Origin: Bactericera cockerelli
Lineage: Eukaryota > Arthropoda > Insecta > Hemiptera > Triozidae
DNA: 64,000 bases
NCBI GenBank assembly: GCA_024516035.1
Contig: CM044966.1
Span: 709,693 to 773,692 of the forward strand
Direction of reading: 5' to 3'
Shown one piece after another: positions 42,968-54,575 of the stretch. The notes below the pieces were generated by a model, which had not been told where the DNA came from, searched no databases, and saw only the letters and a list, made by a program, of their open reading frames with translations. Each line of letters starts with the position of its first letter. Positions within the stretch are counted from its first letter, which is position 1. The translations under genes were made by a program, and so were the position numbers.

Positions 42968-44629
42968 CTACTTGGTTTCGATTTCAATTGATTTGAAATA
43001 AACTTCCACTGTGAAGACCCAAGCACGTAACTGATGTAATCCATATACATTCCACCACAACGCCCTCTGGCCCCCGCTCCCGTGCACCAGGACCGCCCTG
43101 TAGAACTCACAGACCTCCACACAGGGAGCAGCAGGAGTCAGTGTTACTCTCCTGTATGATCCGTCTCGTGGTACTACCCAGGAGTCATAACCTCCACGTT
43201 GTGGGACAAACTCGAATTGACATTCAACAGTACACTCCCAGTCACGCTGCGTGGTGGAGAGACATTTCAAGTACATGTGTAAGTTGTTGTAATCATCCCT
43301 AATGCATGCTTTCCATTTCATATCTCCTATAAGACACTCCTCTTCTGACTCATACAATTTAACGGAAGAAAGTGGAATTTTAATGGTGAATTTATTTGTA
43401 ACATGTGTTAACAACTTCTTTCTAGACTCGACTACAGTTGGGTTATTAACAATTCCTTCATTTTGATTATTGATCTCTGCTCTATTTGGATTCCCGGTCT
43501 CTACTTCAACAGGATTTACAACATTTATTTCATTTTTATCTCTGTTTTCTGCTTTAAATTGATTTCTAGGCTCAATGCTTTTCGAAAAATATTTGTCATC
43601 TTCCAAAAATAATCTGTGTTTTTTAAACAATTCTGTTTTAAAAGCAGTCACATACTCTAAAGCAGAAATACGATTCATACGAATATGTGAAAGCAGTTTT
43701 TTCAAAACATTATCTGAAAATGTCTTTGCCAGTTCCACACAGCTGTCAAGTTGATCAGGAATGATGTTGTCCACATCCGGGTTAATTTCATTGAAATCAC
43801 CACTGGATGGTCCAGCACTCTGGTTCAACGCCATTTTCTTAAATTTCGTAATCACTTTCTTGTCACATGACTTGGCATCAGTTATGAAAACTTTTTCACT
43901 TCTGGCAGCATGTGACTGAGAGTCACAACCATCAGCCGATTCCTCAGCAACATGTGCACCGCTGATCTTCTCGTCCAACATTTCCAGAGCTCGCCGGGGA
44001 CACTGGTTCAGATTCTCACTGTGCCAAACCAAAGCACCCCTGAGGATGTCAATTTCAGGAGCGTAAAACAGGTTGGACTTGAGCAATTCACTCAAAACTT
44101 CGTATTGCAAATCCTTGAAACTCTCGTGCTTCAACACTTGTTCTGAATTCTCGTAAGCATAAATAATTAACTTTTTGTACAGCTCGTCCAATAAGAATTT
44201 CTTGGCTGTATTGATGAGTACAAAAAACGAGTCGAGCTCAAAATTGTCAAGTGTAGACAGGAATGACTTGATGGCAGTGAAGATATCAGAGAGCTCATAG
44301 GTCTCGCACAGCCGGAGAACCTCACAGATGATGGGTTTCTGCATTCTTGAAAAATTCAATTCCATGCCATGCATGTATTGAAGTATGATTTCAAAGCTCT
44401 CATCAAACATGAGACCTGGCATTGTTAGTATTTTGTCATCACAGTGTTCATGATGTGTCTTTACTTGTGAATACAGAATACTACTGCTCATGTAGATGAT
44501 ATGACTGCTGACATGAAATTTTGAGTATTTCAAAATAAATACACAGTCACAAATTTCATCATTGTTCCAAACCTTTTCTGCCTTCATTGTCAGTTCACTT
44601 CTGAACAAGACATCATGTACTTCTGCCAT
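42968..44629 (-). CDS. BTB-BACK-MATH-like protein, copy 4 (553 aa)
   Basis: Complete coding exon from the ATG at 44627-44629 after the acceptor. The N-terminal BTB carries ILKYSKFHVSSHIIY (Tyr and Phe changes shared only with copy 5). The linker also matches copy 5 (AENRDKNEINVVNPVEVE). Between about 43188 and 43443 the sequence is instead the copy 1/3 type (IPLSSVKLYESEEE), which makes the gene a mosaic. The variable MATH-like segment is one codon shorter and reads CEFYRAVLVHGSGGQRALWW. It may act as a ubiquitin-ligase substrate adaptor like its paralogues; this is inferred from domains only. Confidence 0.88.
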   Translation of the reverse strand: MAEVHDVLFRSELTMKAEKVWNNDEICDCVFILKYSKFHVSSHIIYMSSSILYSQVKTHHEHCDDKILTMPGLMFDESFEIILQYMHGMELNFSRMQKPIICEVLRLCETYELSDIFTAIKSFLSTLDNFELDSFFVLINTAKKFLLDELYKKLIIYAYENSEQVLKHESFKDLQYEVLSELLKSNLFYAPEIDILRGALVWHSENLNQCPRRALEMLDEKISGAHVAEESADGCDSQSHAARSEKVFITDAKSCDKKVITKFKKMALNQSAGPSSGDFNEINPDVDNIIPDQLDSCVELAKTFSDNVLKKLLSHIRMNRISALEYVTAFKTELFKKHRLFLEDDKYFSKSIEPRNQFKAENRDKNEINVVNPVEVETGNPNRAEINNQNEGIVNNPTVVESRKKLLTHVTNKFTIKIPLSSVKLYESEEECLIGDMKWKACIRDDYNNLHMYLKCLSTTQRDWECTVECQFEFVPQRGGYDSWVVPRDGSYRRVTLTPAAPCVEVCEFYRAVLVHGSGGQRALWWNVYGLHQLRAWVFTVEVYFKSIEIETK

Positions 44630-44646
44630 TCTGAAACAGAAAAAGG
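44630..44646 (-). other. 3' splice site before the BTB start codon, copy 4
   Basis: CTCCTTTTTCTGTTTCAG, A, ATG. The upstream pyrimidine tract differs from copies 1-3 but the acceptor is kept. The neighbouring pogo-like MITE is largely deleted in this unit. Confidence 0.7.
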
Positions 44647-44774
44647 AGACTGTAATGAACATGGTATATTTGTGTACATCAACGTTTTTTTTAATTGAAA
44701 AATTACAGTAGAATCCCGCAGCCTCAAAATTCAAGGGACAGAAGTGGTATGAATAGCTAAAATAATAAATTTTT

Positions 44775-45234
44775 AAGTAAATATCACAGGTAGGTACAAG
44801 TATATGTAAATATCACAGGTAGGTACAAGTACAAGTAAATATCACAAGTAGGTACAAGTATAAATAAATATCATAGGTAGGTACCAGTACAAGTAAATAT
44901 CACAGGTAAGTACAACTATAAGTGCATATCACAGGTAGGTACAAGTACAAGTAAATATCCCAGGTAGGTACAGGTACAAGTAAATATCAGAGGTAGGTAC
45001 AAATACAAGTAAATATCAGAGGTAGGTGTACAAGTAAATATCACAGGTAGGTACAAGTACAAGTAAATATCACAGGTAGGTACAAATGAAAGTAAATATT
45101 ACAGGTAGGTACAAGTACAAGTAAATATCACAGGTAGGTACAAGTACAAATAAATATCACAGGTAGGTACAGGTACAAGTAAATAAAACAGGTAGGTCCA
45201 AGTACAATTAAATATCACAGGTAGGTTCAAGTAC
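44775..45234. repeat. 29-bp minisatellite upstream of gene copy 4
   Basis: About 16 units, more diverged from each other than in units 1-3. Confidence 0.9.
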
Positions 45235-45354
45235 ATTCTAAAGACATTCTGATCAATTGCAAGCTTATTTCTGGTCAAACTCTTGGTTTTAATTTCAAAA
45301 GTTGAAAGATAGTAATCTGAAATAAACTTTAAGTATTTTGGAATAAACTTAAAG

Positions 45355-45925
45355 TATTTTAGCCAGCCCCCATGGCATGACAATTGAGACTACTGCCTGT
45401 AGTCCAGAGATCCCAAGTTTGATCCTTGATTGGGGCATACTTTTCCAAAGAAATTCTGTTCCTTTCAAAACATTTCCTCCTGATTTCCTCCATCATAACT
45501 TACAACGCACATTCCTCTACTTTACCCTTAGTAATAATACTACCCCATTTAACACGTATGAGACGGGTCCTATTTTCTATAGTTTGTACGCTGGGACGGC
45601 TTCAAATTAGGGTATGTGTTCCAAATATGACAACAACAACAAAAAATTGGTACGAGTGAGTACAAAAATATATTATTAATAGCATTATCTGTGCCCACCG
45701 GTGGGTCACGTTACAAGGGAAATTGAAAAAAAAACGTGACCCACCGGTGGGCACGCCGTCTCATACGTGTTAAAGAAAAGTGTTAAGAGGCTTTATCTTT
45801 TCCCCTGTAATATTTTTAAAATTTAAAATCCTGTTACCTGTTTACACGTGGGGCTGGTATTTCCGGCCCTACCCAGGCTGGGTGAGGTTATTGTGGGTAG
45901 CTGGTATAATTCCCAACAAATAGAA
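45355..45925 (+). repeat. SINE-D, unit 4 (interrupted)
   Basis: The head CCCATGGCATGACAATTGAG is at about 45366 and the body GGCCCTACCCAGGCTGGG at about 45865. Between them lie sequence not found in units 1-3 and the TTAA MITE. Confidence 0.45.
45553..45769. mobile_element. piggyBac-like MITE (217 bp)
   Basis: Ends CACGTATGAGACGG and CCGTCTCATACGTG with TTAA on both sides (45549-45552 and 45770-45773). Unit 5 has the empty CATTTAAAGAAAAG. Near the right end is a perfect inverted repeat with 22-bp arms around GTGCCCACCGGTGGGTCACG. Kolobok also uses TTAA, but the CAC start favours piggyBac. Confidence 0.85.
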
Positions 45926-46344
45926 GGTAAAACCCCCTTCCTCAATATCTACCTCATCAGGAGCTTACAACCAAAAATAATCCACTAGTCACAATACATC
46001 TAATTAGGTATAAGTGTTAATTGTAAGGGTTTCACTGAAAACCCTGCAACCAGGTCAGATAATAATAAAAGTATTTTGGAATAACCTTTAAGTATTTTGG
46101 AATAAATTTTAACTTGTCAGTCCCATTTTAAGGCCCCATGCCTTGAAAATGCTAAGGGCATTGTGCAGGCATAGTCCATCACTGTTTGGCTTTGGTGTTA
46201 ATACCTAGAGCCTAGTTAGTCTTACCTAGAAGTAAAAAGTTTTTTTTTTTCATTTGAAGTATGAAAATAAATTAAATAAATCTTGGTTGCTATATCTGAA
46301 TTCATTGCAATAACCAGAGTATTCAATAGATAAATATTACAGCA
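45926..46344. other. Spacer, unit 4
   Basis: No gene. Repeated AGTATTTTGGAATAA motifs. Homologous to 58436-58840. Confidence 0.4.
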
Positions 46345-46690
46345 ATGGTAGTCAAGTGATTAATGCACTAGTCTGGTAATTCCGTTCTGTTGGTTCAAAT
46401 CCCAACCAGTGCATGATTTTTTCTTTATTAATTTGAGTTTGTGACAAAATAATAATATGACTAAGATCTCCCTAACTCAGTGATTAAGAATCCCGGACGA
46501 AGCGGAAATTTTTGACCAAAAGTTTCCGTTTCTGGTATGGCATGGATGTAAAGGTAAAGTGGCCTGAAGGAATGCAAAAGCAGTTCCAGGGCACACTTAC
46601 TTTAAAAAAAAAAAAATAAAAAAAGAGGTTAGGTGGTAGAAAATGCTGTGAGCATTAACCTCGCTTGGTGGTTACCTTCCACTAAATAGT
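46345..46690 (+). repeat. SINE-A with a nested A-tailed SINE, unit 4
   Basis: The SINE-A head (GGTAGTCAAGTGATTAATG, B box GGTTCAAATCCC) and tail (TTACCTTCCACTAAAT) are separated by an inserted unit at about 46464-46625. That unit reads CTCCCTAACTCAGTGATTAA ... CACACTTACTTTAAAAA and ends in an A tail. Confidence 0.55.
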
Positions 46691-48856
46691 GTTATTATTC
46701 TTATCATAGAAAAATCCAATGGAGCTGAATATCAGTTTGTTATAACTGGAAGGCCATTATATTCGGAGTTGTTAATTGTTATAAGTATAAGTAGTGCTTT
46801 ATTTAGACTGTCAGCGCAAGACAGGTAGTCCCATTATGCCAACAGTTTATGTTATAGGCCAAGTTCACTGAATTTCACTCTATGGATTTCATCTCAGGGA
46901 CAGGGGTCAAGCACAGGAGTATGCTATGAATCATCCCCAATGAAAGTCAGACTTGTGTGCAATATTTCAGGTCTCGAGCACTTACCGGTTAGGTGCCAAC
47001 TTATTACACACATAAACATGTGTACCATTATTTATCCAGGGGGAAACATTTTTCTCTATTTAGAGTACTCTGACCAGTGGGAAATCATTGGAGGAGATTT
47101 TTATAATGTCTACTGATATGTGTTAAAGCTGTTATTATATATTTATAATTATTTTTCTCTAGCTTTTAATCTTTGATCATTAACAGGAGTGGCCTCAGTG
47201 GGGTCAACAATAGAATCTTAAATGGAACTACTCTGTTTGTGATATATTTCTAAAAAGTAAGATAAAGTAAGTTTTCATATTTGTGTTAATTGATCTAACT
47301 ACTGAGTTTGGTGATATTTTTCAACAGTAGTTAACATCCAAAGTTTTTTAGAGTTTTTTAAAAAAAACAAAACAGGATCAGAGATATTCCAAAATGTTTT
47401 CCTCTCTGATGGCACACAGGTCTCAGCATTAAAAAAAAAAAAAAAAAAAATATTGTCTGTTCTCTGATATTTCAAGTGGCTCTGTATTTTAGGCAGACCC
47501 TGTATGTTGTTATTGATGTTATAAACAGCTTTGCTACAGCTGGGGTAAGTGATGGTCTCCAGCCAACCTTAGTGGCTCATTCTGAACCACAAAGTTCTGC
47601 GTGTGATTAAAAATTGCCAGAATTTGGCGTGTTTTATGTAATAGGATTAGTAAATCTAAGCAACTCCTTAGATTTTATAAGCTGACCAACAAGTATTTTC
47701 AAACAAGGTTTTCTACCATCAAGGCTGAACACAGCTCCATTATGCCACAGAGCCCAGCTCAGATTTGACCTCTACAGTTGTTGTCAATGAGAAAGTTAAG
47801 AGATAGTGTCCACTAAGATTTACAAAACCTGTTTCATTTTTTGCCCTAAAAACTCTATTTTGTTCCATAGTTAATACACAGCTACAAAGCCCAACTTAGA
47901 TACAACCTCTACATGCAGTAGTACTCAATGTGAAAGATAAGGGATAGTGTCCATTAAGATTAACTAATCCTGTTTCATATTTTGCCCCTGAGTAGGTATG
48001 CTACTATACTTGGCTATGTTGTCTACTACAGAATAAAATAACTTAAACAGACATTCATCTTAATCACAATTTCCATTCAAATTCCCAACCCTCCACCCTT
48101 GCAGTGAACTGAACAGATTCACTTACCCTGTGGTTGTGGAGAGAACTTGTGTCTTGAAATATGCTGGATAACAGTCTGAAGATTTTGAAGTTTATTTGTA
48201 TTAGTTTGGAGCCGCTTGAAGAAAATTATGCCACACCAACTCTCAGATGAATGATGATGAGAGAATTGAGAGTAGGGATGAGTTTATTTCTTCTTTGAAC
48301 TTTTTTTAAAACTTAGGACACCTTAATCTTGACGAGTTATTGAGTTGTAAGTTGGGATGAAGCTACCAACGTAGCTATTGAGTGTGTTTTCCAATTTCCT
48401 TTCAAACTCACAACCCTACACCCTGTGCAGCTTATTGTGGCAGGGAGAGATAATCCAAGCTGTCAAACACTAATGAAACAACCTGATTAACTGAAAGTTT
48501 ATCAAAATGGTGAAACCTCAGGCTATATTTAATTACAAATTACAATTGCTTATGAAACAGATTCAGGTAGAACAACAAGAACAAAGAATTTAAAAAAAAA
48601 GATTTCACGAGGTTGCATACAGCATTACAGCACGAGTTGTCAATGTTATGATACGCCTTCAAAAAAAACATCATGCTATACCAGCTATACGCTGTACAAT
48701 TTATTATCTTGGTAACGCCTTCAAAAAAATGTCACATCACGACTTTTCATATAACTCGAAAATACGTCCAAATCCTCCACTGGTAACTCAACGGTAACAG
48801 TTGGCTGAAAATCAATGAAAAATTTATAATCAGCATCTCAAAATCATTGGATTTGA
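46691..48856. other. Non-coding spacer, unit 4
   Basis: Homologous to the spacer of units 1-3 but without the Tc1-bearing LINE fragment (empty junction TTATTACACACATAAACATG near 47000). It has about 500 bp of extra sequence at 47430-47960 absent from units 1-3. No reading frame of interest. Confidence 0.5.
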
Positions 48857-50264
48857 TATGTCACAACCCCTATCTAGTATGCATGGTATTTAAAAAAGCT
48901 AGTCCCCTTTACGAAATACCAATAAATTCGGGCCGGGTACCAAAAATTCAAGTTATCAAACAAATGATTAGAGTATACCCCTATAATTTTTTTAGAACTA
49001 GAAAAACATACTCTATAAACATATTTATGACCTCTGTATAGAAATTCAAGTCTCTAGCTAGTGATATTCTTGAGATAATTTGTTCACAGACAGACAGACA
49101 GACCCACGGACCAATGGCTGAAACTTTGGATTTTGGGTCTGGGGACCCTAAAACGTGTTTTGGCACTGAAAACTGACGATTGGGTGATTCCATTACTTTC
49201 CTTATCTCTATATATAAATGAGAAATATGGACGGGCTTTGTGGCTTTGTGTGCAGGAATTGTTTAGGCGAAACGGTAAGAGATAGCAAAAAATTGATGAG
49301 GGACGACCCCAAGTAAAATTGCCGTACGACACCAGGAAAACTTTCAAGAGTCCAAAATTCCAAACCGTCCTTGAGTTATGACCTTCCTCAAGTACTGGCT
49401 TGAGGAAGGGTCCGATTTTAAGACAGTCTTTGCCCTGGAACTTGAAATCTATCGCGAGGACCTATATTTTTTACTATCTAATAACACATTAGACAAAATT
49501 ATCTTTCATTTAATTCATTTTAGGCCACATTCTGACGTACCGTTCTGGAGATACAAGCCAGAATGTTGGAAATTTCGACCTTTTTTTCAGACTTTTCACG
49601 TTTTTTTGCAGATTCCAGCGCGGAACTTAAAATTTGTCGCGAGGACCTATATTTTTTATTATTTAATAACACATAAGACAAAACTACCTTTCATTTAATT
49701 CATATTACGCCACATTCTGACGTACCGTTCTCGAGATAGAAGCCAGAATGTTCGAAATTTCGATAATTTTTTCACGTTTTTTTTTTTACAGATTCCAGCA
49801 CGAAACTTGAAAGTTATCGCGAGGACCTATATTTTTATTGTAAAAACTGTCTGAGAACATCACATGATTTTATTAGAGCCCTTTGTTGCCATATTCTGAC
49901 AAATCGTTCTCGAAATATGGGCCAGTTACATTATCAATATCCGCTATGATAGATTTGGCTCGGGATTTTTAAATTTACAGCGATGATGGTTTTGTGTGTG
50001 TGTGTGTGTGTGTGTGCGTGTGTGTGGTGTGTGTGTGTGTGTGTGGTGTGTGTGTGTTTGTGTGTGTGTGTTTGTGTGTCTGCGTGTGTGTGTGTGTGTG
50101 CGTGTGTGTGTGTGTGTGTGTTGATGGGTATGTGTGTTGATGTGTGTGTGTGTGTGAGGTGTTTGTATGTGGTGTGTGAGTGTGGTGTGTGATGTATGGG
50201 TGGTGTGTGTGTGATGGCTTGGCGAGGCGGGTGCAGCCCGCTAGTTATAGGATAAGGAAGGTAA
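48857..50264 (+). repeat. Dispersed repeat with terminal palindrome, unit 4 (split by Helitron)
   Basis: Same short form as unit 3. The Helitron sits inside the terminal palindrome, between TTTCCTTA and TTATAGGATAAGG. Confidence 0.5.
49205..50244 (+). mobile_element. Non-autonomous Helitron, unit 4 (1040 bp)
   Basis: 5' TCTCTATATATAAATGAG; 3' hairpin GCGGG-TGCAG-CCCGC then CTAG. Inserted between A and T of the palindrome that is intact in unit 3. The interior holds three diverged copies of a roughly 165-bp repeat (GCGAGGACCTATATTTTT at 49455, 49639 and 49818) and a GT-rich microsatellite at 49990-50215. No Rep/helicase. Confidence 0.92.
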
Positions 50265-50371
50265 AAATACAAAGAACCAAAGACACCAAAGTACAACAAT
50301 TTTATGTTTTCACACGATTGCCATACAAAAAAGTATTGCGTGTAGAATGAAACATTATTTTCGCAGGCATT

Positions 50372-51385
50372 TCATGAAATGTAGTCCTTGAGCCCCGGTG
50401 TCAGGATCTCAACGCCCAGGTGAACTGCAGATTCCTCGCCGTTGCGAAGCATGTCCAGCACGTACAGCTCGCTTGCGACCATGTGGAGCGGGGGCTCTCC
50501 CGCCAAGACCTGGGTCTCCACGTGGCTTGTGCTGGCAGCGGCTGCGCAGATGGCGATGGTGCAGAACCTTTGGCAGGCTCTGAGGCGCCGGGCGACGATC
50601 CTTCTCCTGGTGTAGAGTTGGTGGCCCCATAGCGCCACACCAAATGTTGCCCTCGGGATGACGGCGGCCCAGTAGGTGATTCGGAGTACCTCGGCTCTTG
50701 TGCCCCGAGTCTTGCTGAAAACTCTTCCGAGCATGGCGAAGCTCTTGATACCCGAAGCTGTTCTCTCCTCGACATGCTTCAGAAAGTATCCGCAGTCGTC
50801 GAGAATGACTCCCAGTAGTGTAGAGCAGCGGTGCTCAACCTAGGGGTCGCGAAGCTAAACCAGGGGGTCGCGAGAAAGCTTCAACCACTGAACTGGGGTC
50901 GCGGAAAAAAATTACTTGAAGGAGAAAAAAATAATTTCTAAATCAAAATTATTATTAGTAACTTTATTAGCACTTCATTATTAGTAAGTAACGAAATATT
51001 TAAACTTCCAATAAAAAAAAACTTACCTCCCTTGAATTGTACTACTTTTTTTGTTTTTTTTCCCTTCGAAGGGGGTCGCGGCTCAAAAAGGTTGGGTACC
51101 GCTGGAGTAGAGTACCTCGCCATGTTGACAGGGGTTCCTCCAGTGTTTCAGCGGCGGCAGCACTCGGGTGATGCGTCCCCCTCCCTCCATCCTGGAGAAG
51201 TCCTGAGTGAGATCCATTAGCACCTGTCCGGCGCGACTATGAGCCAGTTCTCTGCTGTGCATGTATTGGTGGCCTCCATGGCCGCTTGCCCTCTTTCGCT
51301 CACCTCCCTAGCCACAAGTCCGGTGATGAGGACAGTAATGTTGTCCGCATACGCGCAGAGGTACTCGAGTACATGCTTTGATTTG
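50372..51385 (-). pseudogene. R1-like LINE reverse transcriptase fragment, unit 4
   Basis: The C-terminal block is intact as in unit 3. The palm motif is in frame but reads YADN (GTTGTCCGCATA on the plus strand). Split by the hAT MITE. Confidence 0.8.
50826..51104. mobile_element. hAT MITE in RT relic, unit 4
   Basis: Same termini and target copies. It has internal deletions, losing most of the GGGGGTCGCGATTTT block. Confidence 0.85.
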
Positions 51386-51743
51386 AGAAACAACTTATGG
51401 CGGAGATTTAGTCAAATACAAGATATTGCATATAAAAGTTGTAAAAAGTCCTCGAATTGTGCGATACCCACCAAAATTGTGACACAATAAGACAAATTAC
51501 AAGCTTTCGTACATTGAGAATTAGTTGATTAGAATGTTCTGTTTTTTTTTTTATTAAAAAATATATCTAAAAATGTTATATATAAAAAAAAACAGAAAGT
51601 AAAAACAATGGTATTATTGTATTAACTTTTTGTTCTATTCCTTTGGTTCCTATATAACACCAAGTTCCACTGTATCGTTTTTTTTTTTAAACAAAATACA
51701 TGATATTTATATTTATTTGCATTTTTATGATATAAGTTAAACT
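51386..51743. other. Spacer, unit 4
   Basis: Homologue of 21481-21846; nothing recognised. Confidence 0.5.
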
Positions 51744-51933
51744 TATCATATTTGTGTTAATCACAATCGTGATGCCACAACTACACAAACTCGCTTTACT
51801 AAATTTTTGCTGAACTTGGGACTTGAACCACCGTCGGAACAGTCGGTGGTTCAAGTCGCAAGTTCAGCAAAAATTTAATAAAGCGAGTTTGTGTAGTGGT
51901 GGCATCACGACTGTGATTAACACAAATATGATA
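51744..51933. repeat. Inverted duplication (foldback), unit 4
   Basis: Intact version of the roughly 90-bp-arm palindrome, with the same TCGGAACAGT centre as unit 2. Confidence 0.85.
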
Positions 51934-52147
51934 ACTTTCCGGGTAACAAGTCAGGCTATAGTTTGGCTGGGGAACGTTAAACAGAGAGAAAACCAGTGTC
52001 TCGCTAGAGGTCTAGACACAGACAGACTAGCCAACCCTTGCAGTTTCCAGAGGATTTAATAGCTTATAACGAAAATGTCCAAGTACTAATGATGGTTGAT
52101 CGCACATAGAAAAATGGGGTTGAGGACGAGCCAACTTTGAAATAAAG

Positions 52148-52600
52148 TTAGCTGGAAACCATCATCCCCCCCTCCAGCTGTAGCCGAGCTGAATACAACA
52201 ACCTTTTAGAAGAAATTAAAATTAAAACCCTTAATAATAGAATAATACCAAGCCCTGCTCTTCTCTTTGAAACACCAAAAGTAAACACAATATCCCCAAT
52301 AGTATCAGCAATGATGTTGTGCAACAACAAAGCACATAAACCATCATCAGATTTTGACAAGAGAATTTCAGATGAGGAACTATTCTGTAAATTTGCACTT
52401 GAAGGATTTTTGATTCGTGGTTCATCTTCATTCGACTCTCTTCCTTCTGAAAATGCCTCAACCCACCGAAAAACCTGGACCCTTGACTGAACACTTTCTC
52501 CATAGGCCTGCCAGGGTTTATCAAATGTTTCTGATGCACTGTGTCCAAGTTTGAAGCAGAACTTGAGAGCACCATTGCTCAGAATTGACAAAACGGACAC
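52148..52600 (-). pseudogene. mariner-type HTH relic, unit 4 (150-codon open frame)
   Basis: ALKFCFKLGHSASETFDKPW, then VQVFRWVEAFSEGRESNEDE, followed in the same frame by unrecognised LLLHNIIADTIGDIVFTFGV and a Leu/Ser-rich tail. It is the longest open form of this relic in the window. No catalytic residues, so I call it a relic, though an exapted exon cannot be excluded. Confidence 0.5.
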
Positions 52601-52839
52601 GAAAAGTGTTTCACTAAAACTAAAAAACGTTACCCTTCACTAAAAACAGTTATTATTATTATTGTGTATTTTAACAGTTCTCTTTATTTCTACAAAAATG
52701 TTAAGATTAGGTATCCTATACTACAATATATTCAAATAAAGGCTATATGAAGAAATAAATATACAAAATTGAAACTCAATATTTTTTACTGTCAAAAAAA
52801 ATACCAGGGTTGCTGCGGACTTTATTAACACATAATAAT

Positions 52840-53020
52840 ATAGTAATAATAATAATTATTAATACCAGTAATAATTGGAGCACTGGGCGTAGTAGCAGAG
52901 ACATTGAAAGAAAACCTTCAAATGCTACCTGGAAAGTTCCATATCGGCAGAATCCAGGAAAGTGCACTGCTCTTTCGGCACAGCTTACATCATGAGAAAA
53001 GTAGGCTTATGAAACAAACA
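52840..53020 (+). pseudogene. LINE ORF2 tail, unit 4
   Basis: GALGVVAETLKENLQMLPGK ... GTAYIMRK, with the same frameshift as unit 3. Confidence 0.55.
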
Positions 53021-53184
53021 TTTAATATATTACAACCCATTGGATCTGAGGAATTAGGATAGTTCTTGATCCAATCTGGAGATAGCGGAGGAATTTACAT
53101 GAAAAAATCCTCTTGGTAAATGGGTAATAATAATAGTCATAATAATTAAATTATAGTAATTATAATAATAATAGTAATTATGCC

Positions 53185-53393
53185 CTATAGTGGAAATTAA
53201 CCATCAGGCGAGGTTAATACTCAAAACATTTCCAACCACCTAACCCTCAGAGTCTTATTACATTACTATCTGGTCTCGAACTTAAATTAATGAGGAAAAA
53301 TTCATGCACTGGGTGGGATTCAAACCAGCGGATCTCTGCGCTACCTGGATTACCAGACGAGCGCGTTAACCCCTTGACTACCAGTGGACGCTG
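53185..53393 (-). repeat. SINE-A, reverse copy, unit 4
   Basis: Near-identical to 41225-41435. Confidence 0.65.
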
Positions 53394-53603
53394 TGGTTGG
53401 TTCCTGAAAAACTCACAATTTTGTTTTCAACATTATGAATTTTTTCCTGTCTTCCATTTTCAATGTTTTGTTACCTACCTAGAGAAATACACATTTTAGT
53501 TTATAATGATTTCCTCGAATAAATATACCTAAACTGAAAATGTTTACCAACATGTTTGCTGAAAAGTTTTTTCTTATCTTTAGTTTCTTTTTCAAGGGTT
53601 ACA

Positions 53604-53748
53604 TTAAGGGCGCAATTAATAGACGTTTTTGTAATAACTCTGTGGCGCTAAGTCTCGGATTGCGTACTGTCAAAGATAGAGAAAAACGACGCTTCGCAAG
53701 TTAGCGATGAATTTAGTTATCGATTTTGTCTATTAATTTCGCCCTAAG
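53604..53748. mobile_element. Small MITE (TAAGGGCG ends), unit 4
   Basis: As at 41648. The following 53749-54044 is spacer with no recognised feature. Confidence 0.4.
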
Positions 53749-54044
53749 AAACAGAATTGGATCCATCAGTTTAACACCCGTATTTGTGAACAACGAATTT
53801 TGTCCGAGCAATGTCTCAAGCAAGGTATTGAGCAATAATATTAGAGGAAATCATGCTTGAGACTTTCCCCAGACGGTGCTTTCAGTTCATAAATACGGCT
53901 GTAAGTCAGTGCTTGCATTTCCTAACTTAAGGGCGAAATTAATTGACAAAAATGAGCTCCTAAATACTTTAAAATTAGAAATAGACTTGAGACACCCTGA
54001 ATCAGTTTCATACTATTGACTTAGCAGACGACGCGACGTAAATG

Positions 54045-54240
54045 TGACACCGTGAGTTAGCGAGCTAGGCGTTGCACGCACGGTGACCTGGGTTCGATTC
54101 CCAGCGGGACAGGATTTTTTCTGCTCTGTACTTGGGTGTTTGGGGTCCACTCATACAGCGTGAGTAAAAACTTTAATTATAGCAGAGACCAGTGACGGAA
54201 TTATAGGCAAAACAAGATATTGGGATATTAAAGATATGGA
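54045..54240 (+). repeat. SINE-B, unit 4
   Basis: B box GGGTTCGATTCCC. Sequence before it is shortened relative to unit 3 by a deletion. Confidence 0.6.
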
Positions 54241-54350
54241 AAAGTCCTATGATTCTGCGCTACCTACTAAAATTGTGATATATTAACACAAAGAAACACA
54301 TTTATGTAATTGATTTGAAATTAAATTTAACTGCGATTAGCTCAGATAGC

Positions 54351-54575
54351 GCATGGCAAGCAAGTACTTTACCACTAAGCACGCGATTAGCTCGGTGGTA
54401 AGGTACTCGCTTGCCATGCGGAAGGTCCTGGGTTCGAATACCACAGCCGACAAAACAATTGTATTCAAAATTTCGTTACACTTGTTTCTAGGGTTTACCT
54501 TCTCGTGTTTTCATGTTGACTGAACATCTCAATGGAAAGTGTTTCGCTTCTCGCCAGTAAAAATTGAATTGAATT
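54351..54575 (+). repeat. SINE-C with inverted partial copy, unit 4
   Basis: The most complete head: GCGATTAGCTCGGTGGTAAG, anticodon region TTGCCATG and B box GGGTTCGAATACC. Immediately before it, 54351-54375 is an inverse copy of 54395-54419 (25 bp, two mismatches). Confidence 0.55.

Noticed and set aside
49983..50299. Open frames of Val/Cys or His/Thr repeats across the GT-rich tract
   Set aside because: They are translations of a GT/CA microsatellite inside the Helitron, not genes.
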